From Indolivaga alginatilytica (GTDB taxonomy: Bacteria > Bacteroidota > Bacteroidia > Bacteroidales > Dysgonomonadaceae): a stretch of 64,000 bases of DNA. Below the pieces are notes generated by a model. It saw nothing but the letters and a program-made list of their open reading frames with translations. It was not told where the DNA came from and did not search any database. The position numbers and the translations under genes were made by a program. The stretch spans positions 62,001 to 126,000 of the forward strand of contig NZ_QICL01000006.1 in NCBI RefSeq assembly GCF_003201355.1, given 5' to 3'. Shown here one piece after another: positions 25,815-35,519 of the stretch. Position 1 is the stretch's first letter; every line of letters starts with the position of its first letter.

Positions 25815-28800
25815 ATGAGAAATAAACTGAAAACGAATCTAAGTCTTGTGCCAGGAACAAGATACATGTTTTTGACGATGATCTTTCTTCTTTTGTCGGT
25901 AGCATACTCGTATGCACAACAAAGAACGGTTAAAGGATCTGTTTATGATGAAAATAACGAGCCTATTATTGGAGCCTCGGTCAGTGTGAAAGGTACTTCT
26001 GTTGGAACAATAACCGATTTGGATGGAGTATTTTCCATTGAAGCAAAAACTTCGGATGTTTTAGAAGTCGGATATATAGGCTATGTAAAGCAATCGGTAC
26101 CCGTAGCCGGACAATCTCAGATTAAAATAGTATTAAAAGAAGATGCTCAATTGCTTGACGAAGTAGTTGTGGTTGGATATGGTATTATGAAAAAGAGCGA
26201 CGTTACTGGTGCAATGGTAAACGTAAGCTCCGAAGAAATAAGAAAACTACCTGTAACAAATGCACTGCAAGCTATGCAGGGTAGAGCGGCAGGGGTTGAT
26301 ATAACATCGAATGAACGTCCCGGAGAGATCGGTAAAGTTCTTATTCGTGGTAGCCGTTCTTTAAATGCAAGTAACTCTCCACTGTATGTAGTGGATGGAA
26401 TTCCCCTTTCGTCGGGAGGTATAGAGGCGCTTAACCCATTGGATATAGAATCTATTGATGTTTTGAAAGATGCTTCGGCAACAGCAGTATTCGGTTCGAA
26501 AGGAGCTAATGGTGTTGTGCTGGTTACTACTAAAAGAGGAAAAAGCGGAAAGATGTCTTTAGATTATTCTGGAATAGTAACGATCGAGAATATGTATGAT
26601 CGTACCGAGATGATGAACTCTCCACAATACATAGAGTTCCGTCGTGATGCATTTCGCCGTGCATCTAAAAATACATATCCGGAAGTTCCTACTCTTGAAG
26701 CAGATAAAGCAATCTTCGGTCAAGACCCTATTGCTTGGGCTAATATCGAAAAAGGATGGGCCGGTGGAACCTTTAATGGAAACTTAGTACCTACAACCGA
26801 TTGGACAGACTTAGTTCTGAGAACGGGTTTAACTCACGAGCATACACTGAGTGTAAGCGGAGGTACGGATAAAATGAGAACACATACTTCTTTTGGTTAT
26901 CTTAATCAGGAAGGAACTCAAAAAGGTCAGGATTTTGAACGATACAATGTAAAAATAAGTACCGACATCAATCCCACAAAATGGTTCTCGATGGGTGCTT
27001 CTATAACCGGTACGTGGAGTGTTCAGAACTACGGGTATGCAACATCTAATGCAACAGGACCGGGCAATCTTTATTTTGCTGCTCGTGCCATGTTACCCTA
27101 TGCAGTGCCTTTTGATGAAAATGGCAATCGTATAAACATGCCCGGCGGTGATGTTAATATCTTAAACCCCATAGGTGACGATCAGTATGTAATAAACGAA
27201 CGTACAACCTTACGTACTCTGGGTAGTTTTTATGCAGAGATTAAGTTTATGGAAGGGTTACGCTATCGTGTAAACTTTGGTCCTGATTTCTATAACTACA
27301 GAAACGGACGTTTCATGGATGAGAGATCTTCGAACAGAGGAGCAGGTGAACCGGGTTCTACCAATTATGCTCAGTTGAATAAGACTCAACGTCTTTCGTG
27401 GACGTTAGATAACTTAATCTACTATGATAAAACATTCAATAAAGAACACAATCTGGGAGTAACCTTACTGCAAAGTTCGTCGAAGTTTCACGAAGAGACT
27501 TCTTCTATGACAGCCAGTAACTTGCCTTGGAGTAGTCAACTTTGGAATCAATTAAATTCGGTTAGTGCACTTGATGCTTTTGGATCGGGCTTAGTAGAAA
27601 CTCAATTGCTGTCGTATATGGCTCGTGCCAATTATAGTTTTAATAGTAAGTATATGTTGACAGCATCGGCTCGTTGGGATGGAGCATCTCAGTTGGCAGA
27701 AGGCAATAAATGGGATTTCTTCCCATCGGCAGCTGTCGGCTGGCGTATAGATCAGGAAGACTTTCTTAAGAATCAGATATGGATCAATCAAATGAAAGTA
27801 CGTTTGGGTGTAGGTTCAACCGGGAACGCAGCCATCGATCCATATCAAACAAAAGGAGGTGTAGAAACTCTGTATTACACATGGGGACCTTTAGTTGCTC
27901 CGGGTTATGTTCAATCTGACCCTTCGATGAAAGATCCGATAGTTATGCCCGATAGAAATCTGGGATGGGAGCGTACTACTCAGTGGAATCTTGGACTCGA
28001 TTTCAGCTTCTTCAATAACAGGCTTAGCGGTAATCTGGATCTCTATACATCAACAACAAGCGATCTTCTGATGCAAAGAGATATTCCTTCCGTAACAGGA
28101 TATACACGCGTTTGGACTAATATTGGAAAAACATCCAATAAAGGTATAGACTTGACATTGAATACTGTAAATATAGAGACTAGAGATTTTACATGGTCAA
28201 CCAACCTTAACTTCTCGGCAAGTAAAGATAAGATACTCGAATTGGCAAATGGCAAAGAAGACATTCTGGCAAATAATTGGTTTATAGGTCAACGTCTGGG
28301 TGTTTTCTATGACTATCAGAAAGATAGAATCTGGCAAAATACTACTGAAGATTTAGCAGAGATGGCAAAATTCAATGCTAACGGGCATGCTTTTAAACCC
28401 GGTGATATTAAGATTGTAGACCAGAACGAAGATTACAAGATTGATGCTAATAATGACCGTAAAATTGTAGGTCAGAAAAATCCGAGTTGGACAGCAGGTT
28501 TTGTAAATACTTTTACATATAAAAACTGGGAGTTGTCGGTATTCATCTTCTCGCGATGGAATTTCCTGATGGAAACAGGTGCTGAGGCTTTACAAGGACG
28601 ATTTGCTCAACGCGTTGTTGATTATTGGACACCTACCAATCCTACTAATGCTTATCCTGCTCCCAATTACGACCGAGCATCGGGCGACGACTTTAAGAGC
28701 TCTATGAACTATCAGGATGGATCATTTATCAAACTGCGTAACATTTCTCTAGGATATGTCTTTCCTCAAAAATATTTAGGGAATTTGGGTGTAACTAATC

Positions 28801-28925
28801 TGAAACTGTTTACTCAATTTAGAAACCCCGGACTATTGTATTCTAAAATTGATTGGATCGATCCCGATTTGGGAGGCTCTACATTCAATAGAGGTTTTAT
28901 CGTAGGTATAAATATTGGTTTCTAA
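25815..28925 (+). CDS. SusC-like TonB-dependent outer-membrane transporter 2
   Basis: A 1036-residue SusC/RagA-family protein. Order: signal peptide (about 1-34, YSYAQQ), regulatory beta-sandwich domain (about 36-112), DEVVVVGYG signature (about 117-125), plug (about 128-235, LIRGSRSLNASNSPLYVVDG) and C-terminal barrel ending RGFIVGINIGF. The N-terminal domain is nearly the same as in transporter 1 and the 5' leader is duplicated, but the plug and barrel diverge, so the pair is an old duplication or a mosaic with a recent leader exchange. It should work with the SusD-like protein at 29053. Its substrate is inferred to be a second class of rhamnogalacturonan oligosaccharide, for example side chain versus backbone fragments. 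Confidence 0.95.
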   Translation: MRNKLKTNLSLVPGTRYMFLTMIFLLLSVAYSYAQQRTVKGSVYDENNEPIIGASVSVKGTSVGTITDLDGVFSIEAKTSDVLEVGYIGYVKQSVPVAGQSQIKIVLKEDAQLLDEVVVVGYGIMKKSDVTGAMVNVSSEEIRKLPVTNALQAMQGRAAGVDITSNERPGEIGKVLIRGSRSLNASNSPLYVVDGIPLSSGGIEALNPLDIESIDVLKDASATAVFGSKGANGVVLVTTKRGKSGKMSLDYSGIVTIENMYDRTEMMNSPQYIEFRRDAFRRASKNTYPEVPTLEADKAIFGQDPIAWANIEKGWAGGTFNGNLVPTTDWTDLVLRTGLTHEHTLSVSGGTDKMRTHTSFGYLNQEGTQKGQDFERYNVKISTDINPTKWFSMGASITGTWSVQNYGYATSNATGPGNLYFAARAMLPYAVPFDENGNRINMPGGDVNILNPIGDDQYVINERTTLRTLGSFYAEIKFMEGLRYRVNFGPDFYNYRNGRFMDERSSNRGAGEPGSTNYAQLNKTQRLSWTLDNLIYYDKTFNKEHNLGVTLLQSSSKFHEETSSMTASNLPWSSQLWNQLNSVSALDAFGSGLVETQLLSYMARANYSFNSKYMLTASARWDGASQLAEGNKWDFFPSAAVGWRIDQEDFLKNQIWINQMKVRLGVGSTGNAAIDPYQTKGGVETLYYTWGPLVAPGYVQSDPSMKDPIVMPDRNLGWERTTQWNLGLDFSFFNNRLSGNLDLYTSTTSDLLMQRDIPSVTGYTRVWTNIGKTSNKGIDLTLNTVNIETRDFTWSTNLNFSASKDKILELANGKEDILANNWFIGQRLGVFYDYQKDRIWQNTTEDLAEMAKFNANGHAFKPGDIKIVDQNEDYKIDANNDRKIVGQKNPSWTAGFVNTFTYKNWELSVFIFSRWNFLMETGAEALQGRFAQRVVDYWTPTNPTNAYPAPNYDRASGDDFKSSMNYQDGSFIKLRNISLGYVFPQKYLGNLGVTNLKLFTQFRNPGLLYSKIDWIDPDLGGSTFNRGFIVGINIGF

Positions 28926-28956
28926 ATATCATAGGATTGTGGTCTTTTAAGTAAGA

Positions 28957-29038
28957 GAAAGTACTTAATGATACATTTCTCAAAGATAACCAGCTTTAGT
29001 TATTGTACTTATCAAAGCAATAAATAGCTCTATGAGCT
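28957..29038 (-). repeat. Rpt-A copy, reverse orientation
   Basis: On the minus strand: left hairpin AGCTC-ATA-GAGCT (both arms changed relative to GGTC/GACC, pairing kept), TATTTATTGCTTTGATAAG linker, inner hairpin ATAAC...GTTAT and right end ATCATTAAGTACTT. It lies between susC 2 and susD 2. Confidence 0.75.
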
Positions 29039-29052
29039 TAAATAGAAAAAAT

Positions 29053-31020
29053 ATGAAAAATATAAAGAAAATAATATACTGTTGTGTAATTTCAACATCC
29101 ACGGTTTTGCTGATGCCTTCTTGCTCTGATTTTTTGAATGAGGAGTTGACAACATCGCTAAGTCTTGAGTCTTTTAAAACACCCGATGGGTTAGACGGGC
29201 TTTCGGTTGGTATGTATCAAGGTCTGCGATTCCATTTTAATTACAATTGGGCATACGCTACAACAAACTATGGTACAGATGAGTTTGCTGTTGGCGGCGA
29301 CCGTAGCGAGCAGATGTGGAATTCGTATGATGCAAGTTTAAATTCTCAGAATGCCTTTGTTTCCAATGTTTGGGATAATATGTACAGCAACATTGCGAGT
29401 GCTAATATTCTTATTCAGAATGTTCCTCTTTATTATGGTGATTTACCAAATAGAGATACACGTTTGGGTGAAGGGCATTTTATGAGAGGTTTCAATTATT
29501 TCAAATTAGTAAGACAATTTGGAGGAGTGCCTATCAAGCTCGAACCTTCGGTTACGGTAGAGTTTGAATTTGGTCGAAATACAACTCAGGAAGTATTCGA
29601 ACAGGTAATTAAAGACCTTACGGAAGCATATAACTTATTGCCGTCGACGCCTGCCGAACAAGGGCGTATCACCAAATGGGCTGCTGCACACTTTTTGGCA
29701 AAAGTGTATCTTACTCGTGCGAGCGAATTGTATAGTGACTGGAATTCTGCTACAAAAGCAGAGGATTTAGATAATGCGATTAAATATGCAGATATTGTAA
29801 TAAACAGTGGGAAACACTCTCTGGCAAAAGATTTTAGAGAATTGTGGAACTATACGACTGTAAATGGTGCGAACGAAAAATTGCCTGAGATTATCTTAGC
29901 CGCAGAGTTTTCTAACAATACAGCCACACAGGGTCGTTACGGAAATCAAGTCCATTTATATTACCCTTCTATCTACCAAAACCTGGCAGGTATGCAGCGT
30001 GATATTCCCGGAGGTCGTGAGTTTCAACGGATGAGAACTACCGATTATTCTATGGATGTCTTTGATAGAGTAAACGATTCTAGATTCTGGAAATCCTTTA
30101 AAACCAGTTATTCATGTAATAAACCGGCTAGTGCTCCTGTTTGGACAGCCAAATATGCACCAAGTACAGCATTAGTAGGTAAGGCTCGCTTTGCAGGAGG
30201 CGAACAGTCTATTCTTTACATTGTGAATAATGCAGGAGACAGCAGATACACAGAGGATAATATAAACTACCGTGCTCCCCATTTATTTGTCCGCTATTTC
30301 AACGAAGAACCATATAATCTTGAGAGTGATCATGGAAATTATTCTACAAGTCGCTATGTAACAATGAGTAAGTTTTTAGACGGATCGCGTATTTCGGTTG
30401 CTTCTCAGTTTGGTTGTAGAGATGGCATTCTGGCTCGTCTTGCCGAAACCTACCTTGTTGCTGCTGAAGCTTATGGACGCAAAGGGCAGTATGCTGCGGC
30501 ATTGCCTTATATTAATGCAGTTAGAGATAGAGCTGCTTATAAAGCAGGAGAAGACAGAGCTATTTATTCAGACGGTGGAGTTGCCTACAAAAACAATGCT
30601 GTGGCCAATACTGCTCAATACACGTCGTATTCAGAAAAGAATTCATACTATGAGTCGAATAATATTGCGATAGCTACTACCGCTTCATCCTCATTGCATC
30701 TCAATAGTGTAAATGATATTTTGAATTCAACCAAAGAATTTTATGATGTAGTAGGAGCTTCTTCTGAGGCGCAAAAATTCCTACATTTTATATTGAATGA
30801 GAGATCTCGCGAACTGATGGGAGAATTGATCCGTTGGGAAGATTTAGCCAGAACCAAAACTCTTGTAAACAGAGCTAAGGTTTTCAATGACGAGGCTCTA
30901 CCTAAAGAAGGAGTGCATTACCTTCGTCCTGTTCCTCAATCGTTTTTGGATGCTATTCATAAAAATGGCAGACCATTGTCGGGCGAAGAAAAACAAGCAA
31001 TGCAAAACCCTGGATATTAA
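29053..31020 (+). CDS. SusD-like surface glycan-binding lipoprotein 2
   Basis: A 655-residue SusD/RagB protein from ATG 29053, longer than the usual 500-600. The ATG at 29032 falls inside the Rpt-A hairpin and would add seven residues before a normal lipoprotein signal, so 29053 is preferred. The lipobox is LMPSC. SusD landmarks include LGEGHFMRGFNYFKLVRQFGG, AAHFLAKVYLTRASEL, LARLAETYLVAAEAYGRKG and ILNERSRELMGELIRWEDLART. The extra length sits in the middle and near the C-terminus (about 320-420 and 510-560). It is the partner of transporter 2 and should bind its oligosaccharide at the outer face of the outer membrane. Confidence 0.94.
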   Translation: MKNIKKIIYCCVISTSTVLLMPSCSDFLNEELTTSLSLESFKTPDGLDGLSVGMYQGLRFHFNYNWAYATTNYGTDEFAVGGDRSEQMWNSYDASLNSQNAFVSNVWDNMYSNIASANILIQNVPLYYGDLPNRDTRLGEGHFMRGFNYFKLVRQFGGVPIKLEPSVTVEFEFGRNTTQEVFEQVIKDLTEAYNLLPSTPAEQGRITKWAAAHFLAKVYLTRASELYSDWNSATKAEDLDNAIKYADIVINSGKHSLAKDFRELWNYTTVNGANEKLPEIILAAEFSNNTATQGRYGNQVHLYYPSIYQNLAGMQRDIPGGREFQRMRTTDYSMDVFDRVNDSRFWKSFKTSYSCNKPASAPVWTAKYAPSTALVGKARFAGGEQSILYIVNNAGDSRYTEDNINYRAPHLFVRYFNEEPYNLESDHGNYSTSRYVTMSKFLDGSRISVASQFGCRDGILARLAETYLVAAEAYGRKGQYAAALPYINAVRDRAAYKAGEDRAIYSDGGVAYKNNAVANTAQYTSYSEKNSYYESNNIAIATTASSSLHLNSVNDILNSTKEFYDVVGASSEAQKFLHFILNERSRELMGELIRWEDLARTKTLVNRAKVFNDEALPKEGVHYLRPVPQSFLDAIHKNGRPLSGEEKQAMQNPGY

Positions 31021-31107
31021 TTTTAGGTATTTATTAAATAGAATCAAGACTGAGCCCTTATCTAAACTGAGGGCTTAGTTTTGTATTCACTTATAAAAAC
31101 TAAAACT

Positions 31108-32493
31108 ATGAAGAAGCATTTTTATAAGGTTACAAAAATTTTATCTCCATTGTTTGGGTGTCTGTTACCTGCATCGGTTTTGGCATTAGATACTTATAAA
31201 CCCAATATCATATTTATACTTGCCGACGATTTAGGTTATGGAGACTTGGGGTGTTATGGGAACAAAATTATTAAAACTCCACATATCGATAACTTGGCAA
31301 ATGAAGGTCTGAAATTTACCGATTGTTATGCCGGAGCTAGTGTTTCATCGCCATCACGTTGCAGTTTGATGACGGGTCTGCATACAGGGCATTCACGCAT
31401 TCGGGGTAATATGTGCCGTGAGGGAGGTATTGAAGGCACACGAGAAGGTATGGCAGGTACAGTACGAAGAACCAATCTTCAACCTCAGGACTCTACAATA
31501 GCTAACGTTCTAAGTAATAATGGATATGTAACCTGCTTAGTCAATAAATGGCATTTAGATGGGTTCGATCCCAATGCAGGACCTTTGGATAGAGGCTTTC
31601 AGGAGTTTTACGGATGGCTGATCAGAGAACCCCAAAGCCATAATTTTTATCCAACTATTCGTTATAGGAATCGTCAGGAATATGTTATTGAAGATAATCT
31701 GAATGATAAAAAGATAGATCATAATACCGATAGGGCTACAATCGAAGCAATTGATTTTATACAAAGGAATCAACAAAAGCCATTTTTTCTTTATCTGGCT
31801 TATAATGCACCCCATGTGCCATTGGACGCCAAATCGTGGGGAGATTATAAAAATATGGATTTATCGGATAATGATAAATCGTATGCTGCACTCGTCACGC
31901 ACATGGACGAATGTATTGGTAAGGTACTAAGTGAATTGAAGAAACTGGATTTAGACAAAAATACAATAGTTGTTTTTGCCTCCGACAATGGAGGAGCAAA
32001 AGCAGCAAATACCGAGAAGCTTATTCTGAATGGAGGGCTAAGAGGCTGGAAAGGCGATTTATATGAAGGAGGCATAAGAGTGCCGCTGATTATAAAGATG
32101 CCCGATGGCATCAATGTCGGTAAAAGCTCAGAATTTCCGTGTTACTTTCCCGATTTTTTGGCAACTTTTTCGGATATGACAGACTCTTATACCACTCTTA
32201 AAACAGATGGAATGAGTCTTCTACCCGAGATAAAGAAGCCAAATAGTTTATCGGATGAGGAACGATTTTTATATTGGGAACAATTTCCCTCAAAAGGTAT
32301 TTCGCAAGCTGTCAGATGGGGTGATTGGAAACTGATTCGCCAAAATATAGGGAAGGAGTACGAACTTTATAATATAAAAACAGATAGAGCAGAGACGAGA
32401 GATGTGGCAACACAATTTCCAGATATCACTAATCGTTTAGCTGAATATATGCGTAGTGCACATGTTGAATCCGAAAACTGGCCGGTAAATTAG
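31108..32493 (+). CDS. Serine-type sulfatase (S1 family), secreted
   Basis: A 461-residue sulfatase from ATG 31108; the longer frame would need a TTG start at 31081. A signal peptide ends near ASVLA-LDT. The metal-binding ADDLGYGDLGCYG motif is at the start. The signature is S-S-P-S-R-C-S-L-M-T-G, in which serine, not cysteine, is the residue converted to formylglycine, so an anaerobic maturase (anSME) would be needed from elsewhere in the genome. KWHLDG, APHVPLD and ASDNGGAK carry further active-site residues. S1 sulfatases remove sulfate esters from glycans, so its presence within a rhamnogalacturonan locus is notable. The stop codon TAG runs into a Rpt-A hairpin. Confidence 0.88.
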   Translation: MKKHFYKVTKILSPLFGCLLPASVLALDTYKPNIIFILADDLGYGDLGCYGNKIIKTPHIDNLANEGLKFTDCYAGASVSSPSRCSLMTGLHTGHSRIRGNMCREGGIEGTREGMAGTVRRTNLQPQDSTIANVLSNNGYVTCLVNKWHLDGFDPNAGPLDRGFQEFYGWLIREPQSHNFYPTIRYRNRQEYVIEDNLNDKKIDHNTDRATIEAIDFIQRNQQKPFFLYLAYNAPHVPLDAKSWGDYKNMDLSDNDKSYAALVTHMDECIGKVLSELKKLDLDKNTIVVFASDNGGAKAANTEKLILNGGLRGWKGDLYEGGIRVPLIIKMPDGINVGKSSEFPCYFPDFLATFSDMTDSYTTLKTDGMSLLPEIKKPNSLSDEERFLYWEQFPSKGISQAVRWGDWKLIRQNIGKEYELYNIKTDRAETRDVATQFPDITNRLAEYMRSAHVESENWPVN

Positions 32494-32555
32494 GTCACAG
32501 ACCTTTTTTATCGTTTTGGTTGGTAATAGAACGATAATCAGTTGCAGTTATAAAA
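32491..32555 (+). repeat. Rpt-A copy, divergent right half
   Basis: AGGTC-ACA-GACCT hairpin, TTTTTTATCGTTTTGGT linker and an inner pair like ATAATCAGTTGCAGTTAT. The right end is not recognisable. It begins at the TAG stop codon of the sulfatase. Confidence 0.6.
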
Positions 32556-32607
32556 TATAGCAATAACCAGCTATTCGATAATGAACTGTATCACAAACGT
32601 ATTTATT

Positions 32608-35418
32608 ATGAAAAACCTATATCTAACTATTCTTTTGTTAATTAGTTGTGTGGCATTTTCTATGTCGGCAACTTTTCCTTTGCTCAATAATAAGAAAGTA
32701 ACAAACATATATGTATCCGAAAACGAAAACAAAGTAGTTCACACAGCCATCGGAATGTTTTGTTCCGATATGGAAGACGTATCGGGTCTGAGTCCTGCTC
32801 TGTCAAACGCGATTGTAGATAATTCCATTGTAATCGGAACAATAGGAAAGAATGAATATATAGATAATCTGATTGGTACAAAACAATTGTCTGCTGATAA
32901 AATAAAGAATCAATGGGAAGCCTTTCAGATTCAGATTATAAAAAACGGGGATAAGAAACAGCTAATAGTTTTAGGCAGTGATAGTAGGGGTACAGCTTAC
33001 GGAGTACTCGAATTATCCCGACTGATTGGTGTTTCCCCTTGGAAGTGGTGGGCGGATGCCATACCCGATAAGAAAGAAGCGATTAACATCCCCGATGAGT
33101 ATTTCCTATGTCGGCAACCATCTGTTCAATATCGTGGAATATTCTTAAATGATGAGGATTGGGGATTGATGCCTTGGTGCAGTCGGAATTTTGAGCAGTC
33201 TTCGGTAAAAGGTCGGATAGGCAGTAAAACTTACGGAAAGATATTCGAACTCCTATTGAGGCTTCGTGCTAATACTCTATGGCCAGCCATGCACGAATCG
33301 ACAGTGCCTTTCTACTTTGTTGAAGGCAATAAAGAGATGGCAGACAAATATGGTATTGTAATAGGAACATCGCATTGCGAACCGTTGATGAGAAACAGTG
33401 CAGGCGAATGGGACGCTAAGAAATACGGGGATTATAATTACCTCACTAATAAAACTACCGTTTGTAACTATTGGTCTGAACGGCTCGAAGAAGCTGGAAC
33501 ATACGAGAACTTCTATACGATAGGTATGCGAGGTGTACACGACGGAAAGATGGAAGGTGTAAAAACGTTGGACGAGCAAACATCTGTTCTTTCACAAGTG
33601 ATAGAGGATCAGCGGGAGTTGCTGAAAAAGTATGTAAATAAAGATATAACTAAAATACCTCAGTCGTTTGTACCTTACAAAGAAGTATTGAGTATCTACG
33701 AAAACGGATTGAAAGTTCCCGAAGATATAACCCTCACTTGGTGCGATGATAACTATGGGTATATAACACGACTAAGCAACGAAGCCGAACAGAAGCGGAG
33801 CGGAGGCAGCGGAGTTTATTATCATATCTCTTATTGGGGACGACCTCACGATTATCTCTGGTTATCAAGTACTCAACCTGCCCGTATCTATTGGCAAATG
33901 AAAAAAGCATGGGACACGGGAGCCCGTAAATTGTGGATATTAAATGTGGGAGACATAAAACCTGCTGAATATACTACCGAATTTTTCTTGGATATGGCTT
34001 GGGATATCAATAAGATAAATCCGCAGAATATTTATAGTAATCAACAAGATTGGCTTGCCCGAGAATTTGGAGAAGATTTAGCAAAAGAAATCAGCCCTTT
34101 ATTAAATGAATATTACCGTTTGGCAAATATTCGTAAACCCGAATTTATGGGGTGGAGCAGGGTTGAAGAGTATTCTGCTGGGGTGAAAAACGGGCGAACA
34201 CCCGTTATTGATACCGAATTTAATCCCTATGCTTTTGGAGATGAGATTTACAATCGCTTATCGGAATACTCCACTATATCCGAAGAAGCCCTGCGTTTAG
34301 AAAAGAGAGTTCCTCAAAATAAAAAAGCAGCTTATTTTCAATTGGTACAATATCCCGTTTGTGCTTCGGCAGAGATGAACAGGAAATTATTGTATGCTCA
34401 GAAAGCCAGATTATATGCCTCCTATAACTTACCCGTAGCCAATGAATATGCGGAGAAAAGTAATAATGCTTACAATGCCCTTACGGGATTAACCTATACA
34501 TACAATCACGATTTGATGAACGGGAAATGGAACGGTATCATGGATATGAAACCTCGTGATCTTAATGTTTTTCAGAAATTGGAATTGCCTGATAGAATAG
34601 GATTTAAAAATACGGAGCAAGCTTTAATCTGGGTTGAAAATGCGGATAAGCCAATAAATAACGGACATGTAATTAAACTCGTTCCCTTTGTGAATCCATC
34701 AGGAAGAAAGACTTTTATTTCAGTTTTTCAACAAGGGGTTAAACCTATTGTTTGGAGCATTAAGCAAAAGCCCGAATGGTTGAATGTTTATGAAGAAAGC
34801 CTGAATCTCTTTGCTGAAAAGAGAATTGTCTTTAGTGCAGATTGGTCAGAAGTAAAATCGGAGAAAGCAATCGGAGAGTGTGTTTTAGATATAAATGGAC
34901 AAGCCTATACATTCGAACTGGAAACTAATAACCTCAATAAAGATATGGCAACAGAATATAATAAGATGGTAATACTCAATGCCTCTGACTATGAAAAGGA
35001 AACACAAGGTCTATCAGAATTAATAGAGGGATTGGGAAACTCTACGCAAGCCGTAAGTTTGAGTAAAGGGGAAAGAAATGCTTTAACCTATAGGATATTA
35101 ACAACCTCAAGCGGAGATGCTATTATCAGAACCTGCCTTCTACCCAATCATCCCGTAAATGGAAACGATATACGTTATGCCATATCGGTAGATAATGGAA
35201 AGCCTCAGGTAGTATCTTTTAAAACAGAGTTCAGAAGCGAAGATTGGAAAAAAAATGTGCTTAGAAACCAATCGGTAAATGTAACTTATCATAAGCTGGA
35301 CAAGGCGGGCGAGCATATAATTACTATTTACGCATTAGATGATGGTGTTATTCTGGATCAGATAATGCTTGATTTTGAAGCCGACCGAAAATTTTATACA
35401 ATACCATTAAGTAAGTAA
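32608..35418 (+). CDS. GH115 alpha-glucuronidase, secreted
   Basis: A 936-residue enzyme from ATG 32608; the upstream ATG at 32581 would put nine residues before a good signal peptide (MKNLYLTILLLISCVAFSMSA). GH115 landmarks are clear: GSDSRGTAYGVLELSRLIGVSPW, QPSVQYRGIFLNDEDWG, LRLRANTLWPAMHES, TWCDDNYGYITRLSNEAE, GVYYHISYWGRPHDYLWL and KLWILNVGDIKPAEY. A C-terminal sandwich domain follows. GH115 enzymes remove (4-O-methyl-)glucuronic acid from xylan or arabinogalactan. In this pectin-type locus, arabinogalactan capped by glucuronic acid is a reasonable but inferred target. Its final AAG-TAA coincides with the end of a reversed Rpt-A copy. Confidence 0.9.
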   Translation: MKNLYLTILLLISCVAFSMSATFPLLNNKKVTNIYVSENENKVVHTAIGMFCSDMEDVSGLSPALSNAIVDNSIVIGTIGKNEYIDNLIGTKQLSADKIKNQWEAFQIQIIKNGDKKQLIVLGSDSRGTAYGVLELSRLIGVSPWKWWADAIPDKKEAINIPDEYFLCRQPSVQYRGIFLNDEDWGLMPWCSRNFEQSSVKGRIGSKTYGKIFELLLRLRANTLWPAMHESTVPFYFVEGNKEMADKYGIVIGTSHCEPLMRNSAGEWDAKKYGDYNYLTNKTTVCNYWSERLEEAGTYENFYTIGMRGVHDGKMEGVKTLDEQTSVLSQVIEDQRELLKKYVNKDITKIPQSFVPYKEVLSIYENGLKVPEDITLTWCDDNYGYITRLSNEAEQKRSGGSGVYYHISYWGRPHDYLWLSSTQPARIYWQMKKAWDTGARKLWILNVGDIKPAEYTTEFFLDMAWDINKINPQNIYSNQQDWLAREFGEDLAKEISPLLNEYYRLANIRKPEFMGWSRVEEYSAGVKNGRTPVIDTEFNPYAFGDEIYNRLSEYSTISEEALRLEKRVPQNKKAAYFQLVQYPVCASAEMNRKLLYAQKARLYASYNLPVANEYAEKSNNAYNALTGLTYTYNHDLMNGKWNGIMDMKPRDLNVFQKLELPDRIGFKNTEQALIWVENADKPINNGHVIKLVPFVNPSGRKTFISVFQQGVKPIVWSIKQKPEWLNVYEESLNLFAEKRIVFSADWSEVKSEKAIGECVLDINGQAYTFELETNNLNKDMATEYNKMVILNASDYEKETQGLSELIEGLGNSTQAVSLSKGERNALTYRILTTSSGDAIIRTCLLPNHPVNGNDIRYAISVDNGKPQVVSFKTEFRSEDWKKNVLRNQSVNVTYHKLDKAGEHIITIYALDDGVILDQIMLDFEADRKFYTIPLSK

Positions 35419-35504
35419 AAGAAAATATTTAATGATACATTTTAAAGGCATAACAACCTATCGCTGTTTTACTTGCCAAAGCAATAAATAGTTCTGCGAA
35501 CTTA
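35411..35504 (-). repeat. Rpt-A copy, reverse orientation
   Basis: On the minus strand: left hairpin AGTTC-GCA-GAACT (both arms altered, pairing kept), TATTTATTGCTTTGGCAAG linker, GTTGTTATGCC arm and right end ATCATTAAATATTTTCTTTTACTT. Its right end holds the TAA stop codon of the GH115 gene. Confidence 0.75.
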
Positions 35505-35519
35505 ATAATATTTGAGGAT

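Noticed and set aside
29032-29052. Upstream ATG for SusD 2
   Set aside because: It lies in the Rpt-A hairpin and would put seven residues before a standard lipoprotein signal.
31081-31107. TTG start for the sulfatase
   Set aside because: The ATG at 31108 leads directly into a normal signal peptide, and nine extra residues would precede it otherwise.
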